Of a stretch of DNA of 6,129 bases, positions 1-5,921 are shown in pieces. Source of the stretch: Blastocatellia bacterium (lineage in GTDB: Bacteria; Acidobacteriota; Blastocatellia; Pyrinomonadales; Pyrinomonadaceae); contig JACDAY010000029.1 in NCBI GenBank assembly GCA_013695195.1, positions 1 to 6,129 of the forward strand. The letters are read 5' to 3'. Numbering within the stretch: the first letter of the stretch is position 1; every line of letters starts with the position of its first letter. Made by a program: the position numbers and the translations under genes. The notes under the pieces were generated by a model that searched no databases, was not told the DNA's origin, and was given only the letters and a program-made list of their open reading frames with translations.

Positions 1-53
1 AGGTATTTGCCAATTTTTTATGAAAATTAGATTAAATATGATATAAATCAAGT

Positions 54-81
54 TTGCGCTAAGTAAAATCGGATATATTTT
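54..81 (+). promoter_or_regulatory. Possible weak promoter for the autokinase gene
   Basis: A TTGCGC box (54-59) and a TATTTT box (76-81) are separated by 16 bp in the AT-rich leader, 22 bp before the ATG of the autokinase gene. Each is only a partial match to the sigma-70 consensus, and AT-rich DNA gives such matches easily. The ribosome binding site downstream is also poor: an AGG at 85-87 lies far from the start and an AAAG at 95-98 lies too close. This is an inference from position and weak similarity. Confidence 0.25.
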
Positions 82-102
82 AATAGGTAATTATAAAGCA
101 GT

Positions 103-2625
103 ATGCAAGAAGATCAGCGGTTAACGCCCTTACCGAAAGCAACGAATTTGAGAGAAGTGGCCGGTGAATATCAGGCGGGATATTCGTCTTATTACGATGA
201 TGAAGGAGCTGAAGGACAGCGGTCGATAAAACAATATATCGACGTGGTTTATAAGCGGCTGCCATTGATAATCGCCTTGACGGTTTTGGTTACGGCGGCT
301 GCGGCATTTTATATGCATCGCATGCCTTCCCAGTATGAGGCCACTACCCAAATGCTGATCGAGCCCCGAAAGCCGAAAGTAACGTCGAAGGATGCGATCA
401 ACATTATCAACAACTTTGGGAATGACTTAAATTACTACAATACACAGCTAAAGCTGCTGCAAAATGCAGATTTGATGAAGGATGTCGTGATCGCCCTGGA
501 GCTTTACCGCGATCCGAATCTTTTCGGACAGCAGGACCGCGGAATAGGTTCCGCCATCCGTTCCATTTTTTCCAGCGAAAAAAGCGATGTTGAAAGGGAG
601 AATTCGCTGCCTGTAATTTCGGAAGCTTCTAAGGATTCAACGCCTGAAAAATTAATTCTCTCGCCCGAAGAAGACAGGCGGGCCGATATGTATGCAGGGA
701 GGCTGCTCGGCGGGTTAACTGTTGAACAGCGCGAAAAGACAAACCTTGTAAATGTCAGTATCCGGAGCACCAATCCCGTGCTCGCCGCAAAGGTTGCTGA
801 TAAGGTTGCGGAAACATTCAAAAAACAGGACGCCGAGCGCGAAACTCAGGGTGCGACACAGGCACAGGAGGATCTCGCAAAATCGATTGACGGGCTGACC
901 CAGACTATCAGGGATCAGGAGGCCGAACAGATTTCATTCATGCGCGACAGCAATCTTCCTCTCCAGGAAAAGGGCCAGGACCTTGCGGCGAGCCGGCTGC
1001 AATCAATGAGCGAAACGTGGTTAAAAGCCATGGAGGGCAGGCGGCAGCTTGAAGGCCGTTATAATGCCGCCATCCAGGCAAACAGCCGCGGCGAGGGAAT
1101 GAATATCCCGGATCTTTACGAGAACAAGATATTCCAGGATACGATGCGTCTCAATACCGAGCGCAAGGCTAAACTGCAGGACGCTATTCGAACTATCGAA
1201 AAAGAGGTTCAGGAAACCGAGGCCGAAAAAGCCGAATTGCTGGTTAAATACACGCCCGAGTATTCAAAAGTAAGGGAAAAGGAAGAAAAGATCGCTTCCC
1301 TTAAAGCCGCCAAAGACAAAACCGAGTCGGAAGTTTCAGGGATTATCGAACGCGACCAAACGAAAATCGAAAAGGATGCGGTGGGCGGAGCCCTTGTTTC
1401 GCTGAAATCGCAGGTCGATGCAAAAAGAAAGGAAGAAGGGCAGGCATTGTCGGCATACGAACAGGAAGCATCGATGGCTAACGTTCAAGGGCAGGCTCAG
1501 ACGCGCCTTACGACATTAAAACGGAGTATCGAAACCAGCCGGAATCTCCTGGACATATATACCCAGCGTTTGAAGGAACAGGAGCTCACGATCGCAAACA
1601 GCAGCCCTGACAATATCAAGATCGCCGCCCGCGCCGTTACTCCCGGCGGGCCGATCGGCCCGCAGCGGACGCGCAATATTTTTGTCGCATTTCTGATCTC
1701 TCTTGCCGCCGGGATCGGTCTCGCGTTTCTGATGGATTATCTCGACGATTCGGTTAAAACGTCGGACGACATCGGCCGGCATCTCGGTTTGCCAACGCTC
1801 GCGCTCATACCGCATCACACGCTTAACGATAAGCGCAAGCTAAGCCTTGTGCCAAAAAACGGCAACGGCCTTGCCTCGGCGACGGCTATGATAACACTGG
1901 AAGAACGCCATTCTCCGATGGCCGAGGCTTACCGCCATCTTCGCACATCACTGTTGTTTTCGTCGGCAGGGAAACCGCCTCAGACCATTCTGGTAACCTC
2001 ATCACAGCCTTCCGAAGGCAAAACGACGACCGCAATTAATACGGCGATCACTCTGGCCCAGTCCGATGTAGATGTTGTGATAGTGGATTGCGACCTGCGG
2101 CGTCCGCGTCTGCATAGTTACTTTGAAATGGACAACATGCAGGGGCTGACCAATTACCTCTCCGGCGAGCGGAATGCCGATAACCTCGTCCAAAGCTGTA
2201 AAGGGCTGCCGAGGCTTAAAGTAATTACGAGCGGCCCTATTCCGCCGAATCCGGCCGAGCTTTTAAGCTCTGACGAGATGAAAAATCTCCTGCAATTTCT
2301 ACGTGCACGTTATAAACACGTGATCATCGATTCTCCGCCCGCGATATCATTTACAGATGCCGCGATACTATCTACGCAGGTCGACGGCGTGGTGCTGGTG
2401 GCAATGGCCGGCAAAAGCTCTATCCACCTGATGCGCCGATTTAAACACCGGCTCGGTAATATCGGTGCCAGGATTTACGGCGTGGTGCTCAACGGCATTA
2501 AATCGAGCTCGGTCGATTACGATTATTACGGCACCGGTTATTATGATTATTACGGAAAAGGCGAGAGCGACCACACCGTTCCGGTTTACGAAGAGGCAGC
2601 ATCTATTCACAAAACAAAAGGTTAA
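103..2625 (+). CDS. Polysaccharide biosynthesis tyrosine autokinase (Wzc/GumC-type, Wzz domain fused to CpsD/CapB-like BY-kinase)
   Basis: This 840-residue inner-membrane protein should control chain length and export of an exopolysaccharide or capsule and autophosphorylate on tyrosine. An N-terminal cytoplasmic tail precedes a first membrane helix (about 53-71). A Wzz-type region and a long periplasmic part rich in coiled coil (about 245-495) follow. A proline-rich stretch (P514, P517, P520) leads into a second helix (about 526-544). The cytoplasmic kinase has the EX2RX2R oligomerisation motif (E608, R611, R614), Walker A SSQPSEGKTT (K640), Walker A' VVIVDCDLRRP (D662, D664) and Walker B HVIIDSPPA (D743). 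The C-terminal tail carries a tyrosine cluster (Y806, 808, 809, 813, 814, 816, 817, 829), the usual autophosphorylation site. All catalytic motifs are present, so it should be active. The start at 103 is needed to include the first helix, since the next Met is residue 71. No phosphatase, polymerase or glycosyltransferase gene adjoins it here, so its polysaccharide cannot be named. Confidence 0.95.
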   Translation: MQEDQRLTPLPKATNLREVAGEYQAGYSSYYDDEGAEGQRSIKQYIDVVYKRLPLIIALTVLVTAAAAFYMHRMPSQYEATTQMLIEPRKPKVTSKDAINIINNFGNDLNYYNTQLKLLQNADLMKDVVIALELYRDPNLFGQQDRGIGSAIRSIFSSEKSDVERENSLPVISEASKDSTPEKLILSPEEDRRADMYAGRLLGGLTVEQREKTNLVNVSIRSTNPVLAAKVADKVAETFKKQDAERETQGATQAQEDLAKSIDGLTQTIRDQEAEQISFMRDSNLPLQEKGQDLAASRLQSMSETWLKAMEGRRQLEGRYNAAIQANSRGEGMNIPDLYENKIFQDTMRLNTERKAKLQDAIRTIEKEVQETEAEKAELLVKYTPEYSKVREKEEKIASLKAAKDKTESEVSGIIERDQTKIEKDAVGGALVSLKSQVDAKRKEEGQALSAYEQEASMANVQGQAQTRLTTLKRSIETSRNLLDIYTQRLKEQELTIANSSPDNIKIAARAVTPGGPIGPQRTRNIFVAFLISLAAGIGLAFLMDYLDDSVKTSDDIGRHLGLPTLALIPHHTLNDKRKLSLVPKNGNGLASATAMITLEERHSPMAEAYRHLRTSLLFSSAGKPPQTILVTSSQPSEGKTTTAINTAITLAQSDVDVVIVDCDLRRPRLHSYFEMDNMQGLTNYLSGERNADNLVQSCKGLPRLKVITSGPIPPNPAELLSSDEMKNLLQFLRARYKHVIIDSPPAISFTDAAILSTQVDGVVLVAMAGKSSIHLMRRFKHRLGNIGARIYGVVLNGIKSSSVDYDYYGTGYYDYYGKGESDHTVPVYEEAASIHKTKG
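2521..2568 (+). repeat. Two 24-bp imperfect direct repeats in the autokinase tyrosine tail
   Basis: The 11-mer GATTATTACGG occurs at 2521-2531 and again at 2545-2555, exactly 24 bp (eight codons) apart and in frame. The two units encode DYYGTGYY and DYYGKGES. Together they form most of the C-terminal tyrosine cluster. The pattern suggests the tail grew by a small in-frame duplication. That is an inference; the repeat itself is directly visible. Confidence 0.7.
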
Positions 2626-2645
2626 AGCTGCAAATGAAAGTGTTA

Positions 2646-2692
2646 AAAGTAGAAAAGTCAGGCTGATCCAATTCAACTAACTTTTCTACTTT
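2646..2692. terminator. Perfect 13-bp inverted repeat between convergent genes, probable bidirectional terminator
   Basis: AAAGTAGAAAAGT (2646-2658) is perfectly complementary to ACTTTTCTACTTT (2680-2692), with a 21-nt loop. Outer bases 2633-2640 (AATGAAAG) can also pair with 2694-2703 if a two-base bulge is allowed, lengthening the stem. It lies between the stop of the autokinase gene (2625) and the stop of the leftward bPH2 gene (2755), where a shared terminator is expected. The stem is AT-rich, the loop is long, and a clean U-tract is missing on the plus side, although the leftward transcript reads CTACTTTT at the end of the stem. Chance is unlikely for 13 perfect pairs in about 130 bp; the termination role is inferred. 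Confidence 0.6.
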
Positions 2693-2754
2693 GCTTTCTC
2701 ATTAAATCCAGGAAGCTAGCATGGCAAGTTATAACTCGCAACCAACCAGGGTTC

Positions 2755-3336
2755 TTATTTTTCCAGCCGTCGCATTTGCTTCAACAAAATGTCTGCGTAT
2801 TTTCGCGGCGAATCAATATTCTTCAAAACGATCTTTCCGCCGTCTTCGCTCGCATTATCGATCAGCACATCCCCAAAATTAAACATTCTCTGCATGATCG
2901 TGGAGGAAACGGTTACGTCCTGTACACGCCGGAGCGGCACATTCTGCGTTGTGCGTGAGACTATCCCTTTATCGATCTCGATCGTCGTATCCGTTAGCGT
3001 ATATCGGAGCAGTTTTTGTCTGAAATGATAAAAGGCAGGGATCAGCAGTAATAAAATTCCAAGCGGCACCGAAAACCACCATGCAACAGCCGGAAATAAA
3101 ATGCTAAAGAATGCGACAACAAAAAAAGCTCCGACAATCGCTAGTACGTAACCGAGCTTTACAAACAAAAGCGTCGGGCTGACCGAAAATATTTGCTGTT
3201 CCCGGTCGTCAGAAAAAGGTGAATTTTTTTCGCGTCGGGCCACCCTTGTTTCTTCTTCACTTTCGAGCAAATTTCCGCATTTTTGGCAGTAAATGGCTTC
3301 GACCAAATTATTTGTGCCGCATTTGATACAAAACAT
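2755..3336 (-). CDS. Zinc-ribbon and bacterial PH (bPH2/DUF304, YdbS-like) membrane protein
   Basis: This 193-residue protein begins with a compact zinc ribbon whose ligands are C3, C6, C17 and C20 (CIKC and CQKC knuckles). An acidic/basic linker (about 25-50) follows, then a pair of hydrophobic helices (about 55-78 and 83-101), then a C-terminal bacterial PH domain (about 105-187). The last shows the family pattern: YTLTDTTIEIDKGIVSR, then a PLRRVQDVTV stretch, an FGDV turn and a final helix. Such proteins are membrane-anchored with the PH domain in the cytoplasm; their molecular role is generally unknown, and none can be assigned here. The ATG at 3336 is the only start that keeps the first CxxC pair, but no clear Shine-Dalgarno precedes it. 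A terminator after the upstream transglycosylase gene suggests it has its own promoter in 3337-3418, where I found no convincing boxes. I am confident of the domains and not of the function. Confidence 0.9.
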   Translation of the reverse strand: MFCIKCGTNNLVEAIYCQKCGNLLESEEETRVARREKNSPFSDDREQQIFSVSPTLLFVKLGYVLAIVGAFFVVAFFSILFPAVAWWFSVPLGILLLLIPAFYHFRQKLLRYTLTDTTIEIDKGIVSRTTQNVPLRRVQDVTVSSTIMQRMFNFGDVLIDNASEDGGKIVLKNIDSPRKYADILLKQMRRLEK

Positions 3337-3418
3337 AAACCAGCTGGAGTTTCTGAATTATGAGTTTTAATGGTAAGAACTCAGAACAAGGGACATCATA
3401 CAGGAAATGCTATTAAAC

Positions 3419-3445
3419 AAAAAAGCGACCGGTTGAACCGGCCGC
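3419..3445 (-). terminator. Rho-independent terminator of the lytic transglycosylase gene
   Basis: Read on the minus strand, GCGGCCGG, a TTCAA loop and CCGGTCGC form an 8-bp stem (seven Watson-Crick pairs and one G-U), followed at once by six T residues (the A-run at 3419-3424 on the plus strand). It begins 57 bases after the stop codon at 3502. GC-rich stem, short loop and U-tract are all present in the right order only for leftward transcription. It separates the transglycosylase gene from the downstream bPH2 gene, arguing against a simple two-gene operon. Confidence 0.88.
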
Positions 3446-3501
3446 AAGTCTTTTCAGACTAATGGAGAAACGAACAAACGGACATGGGAACTTTAAAAAA
3501 C

Positions 3502-4404
3502 CTATTGATTGACGAGCATCATTTTGCCGTCGGCAGTGCGGACGGCAAGCGGGCTCGGCTCGTAGGTCGTGAGCGGCCGCGAATCCTTTTGCTCCAGATT
3601 TGCTGCAAGGGTGCTGCTCGTTCTTCGCGCGCTCTGTATATAACTCGGATTTGAGATTGAATAATAACGGGAAGTGATTCGGCGGACGTACTCTTTTGTC
3701 TCGCGGTAGGGCGGCACGTTTCCGCCGTATTTCATTACGGCGCCTTCGCCAGCGTTATAACCGGCTAGCGCAAGAACGACATCTCCGTGGAACGTATCGA
3801 GCAGCCACCGCATATAGCGGACGCCTGCGTCGATATTTTGTTTCGGATCGTAGATTTTTGTAACGCCGAAACGCCGAGCCGTCGCCGGCATAAGCTGCAT
3901 CAGCCCGCTTGCGCCCTTGTGCGATGTGGCACGCAGCTTAAACGAAGATTCCTGATGCATCTGCGCGTAAATCAAAAGCGGATCGATTCCGTAACGGCGG
4001 CTTGAATCCACGATATATGAATCGTAAACAGGATCGCCGGTCGTAAAACCTTTAAGGTGCGGGCTCGAGCCCATTACAAGTTTTTTCCCGCCAAATGCCG
4101 TAAGGTTTTCGCTATGAGCGAGCCCGTCGGTTACAGCTAGCACCGCACCTGTTTTTGCAGTTTTCTTTATGGTACTTGTAGTTTTCCGATTCAGTTCATC
4201 TTCAACGGCCACGACCCATTTCGAGCCGCGCTTTTTCTTTGTGGCTTTTTTGTTTACAGCTTTTATGACTGGCGGAGCCGGCTTGACGTAAACCTGAACG
4301 CCCTGCGTCCTGTCAAAATTGTCGAAAATCCTGGGAGCTTTCTGCGCAAAAGCAGAAACAGCCAGAATGCAGGGAAACAGAACTATCAGGCAGGACCTTT
4401 TCAT
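3502..4404 (-). CDS. Secreted lytic murein transglycosylase (SLT/GH23 domain)
   Basis: This 300-residue exported enzyme should cleave the MurNAc-GlcNAc bond of peptidoglycan, forming 1,6-anhydro ends. Residues 1-20 form a signal peptide (MKR, hydrophobic core, AFA before Q21); no lipobox cysteine sits at the cleavage site, so a soluble periplasmic or secreted protein is likely. A lysine-rich, low-complexity linker (about 48-85) precedes the catalytic domain (about 125-248). Family motifs are intact: QESSF with catalytic E152, GASGLMQLMPATA (164-176), ALAGYNAGEGAV (212-223) and PPYRETKEYVRRI (231-243). The C-terminal 50 residues resemble no domain I know. No LysM or SPOR module is visible. The ATG at 4404 has an AAGG at 4416-4413 with an 8-base spacer and gives the complete signal peptide. 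The gene ends with TAG and a strong terminator, and the divergent gene upstream means it has its own promoter. It could act in wall turnover or in local wall opening for an envelope machine; context does not decide. Confidence 0.94.
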   Translation of the reverse strand: MKRSCLIVLFPCILAVSAFAQKAPRIFDNFDRTQGVQVYVKPAPPVIKAVNKKATKKKRGSKWVVAVEDELNRKTTSTIKKTAKTGAVLAVTDGLAHSENLTAFGGKKLVMGSSPHLKGFTTGDPVYDSYIVDSSRRYGIDPLLIYAQMHQESSFKLRATSHKGASGLMQLMPATARRFGVTKIYDPKQNIDAGVRYMRWLLDTFHGDVVLALAGYNAGEGAVMKYGGNVPPYRETKEYVRRITSRYYSISNPSYIQSARRTSSTLAANLEQKDSRPLTTYEPSPLAVRTADGKMMLVNQ

Positions 4405-4412
4405 TAGGTAAA

Positions 4413-4416
4413 CCTT
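4413..4416 (-). promoter_or_regulatory. Ribosome binding site of the lytic transglycosylase gene
   Basis: AAGG on the minus strand lies 8 bases before the ATG at 4404. It is the clearest Shine-Dalgarno match among the four main genes and supports this start, which also begins a complete signal peptide. Confidence 0.55.
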
Positions 4417-4483
4417 GCTAACCCGTTAAAATGCTTCGGATCGAAAAATGTAAATCGCAGAGTCTGTTCGAGGGTAAAACCAA

Positions 4484-4517
4484 TAAGGCTAAGCATTACA
4501 GAAAAACGCAAGCCTTA
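4484..4517. repeat. 7-bp inverted repeat in the divergent intergenic region
   Basis: TAAGGCT (4484-4490) and AGCCTTA (4511-4517) are perfect inverted copies separated by 20 bp, about 80-110 bp upstream of the transglycosylase start. The size and spacing could suit a dimeric regulator or a weak hairpin, but 7-bp matches also occur by chance in a region this long. No promoter boxes could be placed confidently next to it. Confidence 0.3.
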
Positions 4518-4528
4518 AGAAAACAAAC

Positions 4529-4542
4529 GCCCAAAGTTGGGC
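4529..4542. other. Short palindromic hairpin GCCCAA-AG-TTGGGC
   Basis: A perfect 14-base palindrome-like hairpin. Read leftward it is followed by GTTTGTTTTCTT, a broken T-rich tract, so it could be a weak leftward terminator or attenuator in a leader of the transglycosylase gene. Read rightward it has no T-tract. The stem is short; the structure is visible and any function is inferred. Confidence 0.35.
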
Positions 4543-4570
4543 AATTTCCAAAAAAACGGCGAATTGCTAG

Positions 4571-4619
4571 CGCTGTTAATCACAGCGAAAGGTAGAATAG
4601 CACCAATCGTGCGGTTGGT
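4571..4619. other. Two adjacent small hairpins upstream of the MgtE_N/CBS gene
   Basis: The first hairpin has a perfect 6-bp stem, CGCTGT (4571-4576) with ACAGCG (4582-4587), and a 5-base loop. The second pairs ACCAATC (4602-4608) with GGTTGGT (4613-4619) around a GTGC loop, seven pairs including one G-U. The second is followed, after AAAG, by TATTTTATTTTC, a loose resemblance to a terminator or attenuator for rightward transcription. They match no riboswitch class that I can recall, and I could not recognise an M-box. Function is unknown. Confidence 0.35.
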
Positions 4620-4638
4620 AAAGTATTTTATTTTCAGC

Positions 4639-4667
4639 TTCAACCTTTTCAAGACTTGCGGTATTCT
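4639..4667 (+). promoter_or_regulatory. Possible promoter giving a leaderless MgtE_N/CBS transcript
   Basis: TTCAAC (4639-4644) and TATTCT (4662-4667) are separated by 17 bp. Transcription would then begin about 7 bases after the second box, at the ATG at 4674. The boxes match the consensus at 3 of 6 and 4 of 6 positions only. The idea is attractive mainly because no Shine-Dalgarno precedes either candidate start of this gene. Confidence 0.22.
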
Positions 4668-4673
4668 TTGTGG

Positions 4674-5921
4674 ATGCTCTACCTGTCCCAAATTCTGAGC
4701 CGGCCGATATTCGACGCGCGGAATGAAAAGATCGCGTCGATAGACGATATTCTTGTGAAGTACGGCAGCGAAGAATACCCACCGGTGATCGGCCTCGTGG
4801 CCCGGCTGCGACGGCGAAATTTTTTTATTCCGCGCCGTAATATTTCCGAGCTTGGGCTGGACGGCGCCAGGATGAGCTCCGCAAAACTCGACCTGACGCC
4901 GTTTGAACGACGCGAAGGAGAGGTTTTGCTCGGCAAAGACGTCCTCGACAACCAGCTTATAGATGTTGACGGAAAACGCGTTGTGCGTGTCAACGACGTG
5001 CAGCTGCTGGATGCCGGCGATTTTTGGCGGGTTACGGGTGCCGATGTAAGCTTGCAGGGTTTTTTGAGGCGTTTAATGCCTAAGGGATTTTATGGCAGCG
5101 ACCGCCCGGTGGAAGTGATCGATTGGGCAGACGTCGGTTATCTGGCTACCGACACGGCGACAGTTACCGTTCAGCTGAAGTCATCAAAAGATAAGCTTTC
5201 CCGTCTTCATCCGGTCGAGATTGCCCAACTTGCCGAGACGCTTTCGCCTATTCACCGCACCGAGGTCGTTGAAAGCCTGGATAACGAAACAGCTGCCGAC
5301 ACTCTCGAAGAAATGTCCACAGAAGCACAGGCGAGAATTCTCGAGGATATGGACGAAGAACGCGCCGCCGATATTCTGGAAGAAATGTCGCCCGACGACG
5401 CCGTCGATGTGCTCGGCGAGCTGTCCGAAGAAAAGGCCGAAGAGCTTTTCAATCTAATGGAAGATGACGAAAAAGCCGATGTCGCCGAGCTAATGCATTT
5501 TGAGCACGACACCGCCGGCGGCCTGATGACGACGGAATTCGTCGTTTTCCCTAAAAATTTGACGGTTGGTGAGACGATCTCCAGGCTCCGCGAAATGGCC
5601 GAAACGCCCAACATGATCTATTACCTGTATGTCGTCGAGGAAGAGAATTCATGGAAACTGGCCGGTCTGATCAGCCTCCGCAGCCTCATTCTTGCCGATC
5701 CTTCTTCCACACTCGAGAAGGTAATGAGAAGTGAATTTACATTTGCACACCCTTCCGACTCCGCCGAGTTTGTTGCACAAACTATCTCGGAATATAACCT
5801 GCTCGCATTGCCTGTGGTTGATGACGAGGGAGACATCGCCGGAATTGTAACTGTAGATGACGCGATGGAGATAATCCTGCCTAAGAATTTGCAGAGACGC
5901 TTGCCAAGACTTTTTGGATAA
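4674..5921 (+). CDS. PRC-barrel / MgtE_N / tandem CBS protein lacking the Mg2+ channel domain
   Basis: This 415-residue soluble protein has the cytosolic sensory half of MgtE magnesium channels but no membrane segment. A PRC-barrel-like domain occupies about residues 2-62 (FDARNEKIASIDDILVKYG, then an IGLV strand and a RRNFFIPRRNI stretch), and a second PRC-like unit about 86-136. The acidic helical MgtE_N repeats span about 172-280, with AADTLEEMS (207-215) and AADILEEMS (231-239) 24 residues apart. Two CBS domains follow (about 283-340 and 347-403), the second with LPVVDDEGDIAGIVTVDDAM. The end just after CBS matches remembered stand-alone relatives, so this is an architecture and not a truncation. 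Likely roles are Mg2+ or adenine-nucleotide sensing; a partner transporter, often Nramp-type, may lie downstream. I prefer the ATG at 4674 (MLYLSQILSRP); in-frame TTG starts at 4656 and 4668 are alternatives, and none has a Shine-Dalgarno. It is not itself expected to transport metal. Confidence 0.9.
   Translation: MLYLSQILSRPIFDARNEKIASIDDILVKYGSEEYPPVIGLVARLRRRNFFIPRRNISELGLDGARMSSAKLDLTPFERREGEVLLGKDVLDNQLIDVDGKRVVRVNDVQLLDAGDFWRVTGADVSLQGFLRRLMPKGFYGSDRPVEVIDWADVGYLATDTATVTVQLKSSKDKLSRLHPVEIAQLAETLSPIHRTEVVESLDNETAADTLEEMSTEAQARILEDMDEERAADILEEMSPDDAVDVLGELSEEKAEELFNLMEDDEKADVAELMHFEHDTAGGLMTTEFVVFPKNLTVGETISRLREMAETPNMIYYLYVVEEENSWKLAGLISLRSLILADPSSTLEKVMRSEFTFAHPSDSAEFVAQTISEYNLLALPVVDDEGDIAGIVTVDDAMEIILPKNLQRRLPRLFG

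Noticed and set aside
2465..2680. A 71-codon rightward frame over the end of the autokinase gene
   Set aside because: It lies in another frame of the conserved kinase tail and its length follows from the gene's base composition; no independent signals.
2721..2882. A 53-codon rightward frame beginning MASYNSQPTRV after an AGGAAG site
   Set aside because: About 80% of it is antisense to the well-supported bPH2 gene, the later part is an arginine/serine-rich shadow-type sequence, and it resembles no family. The spacing of AGGAAG is good but not enough.
3351..3386. Inverted repeats TTCTGA/TCAGAA and TGAGTT/AACTCA before the bPH2 gene
   Set aside because: Six-base arms that overlap each other; expected by chance in AT-rich leader sequence, and no operator or promoter could be matched to them.
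4405..4673. M-box or other magnesium riboswitch upstream of the MgtE_N/CBS gene
   Set aside because: The hairpins are small and I could not find the conserved M-box core sequences; no known class was recognised.
4674..5921. Truncated MgtE channel gene (pseudogene)
   Set aside because: The frame is intact, the end falls just after the second CBS domain as in stand-alone relatives, and the N-terminal PRC-barrel is absent from ordinary MgtE channels.
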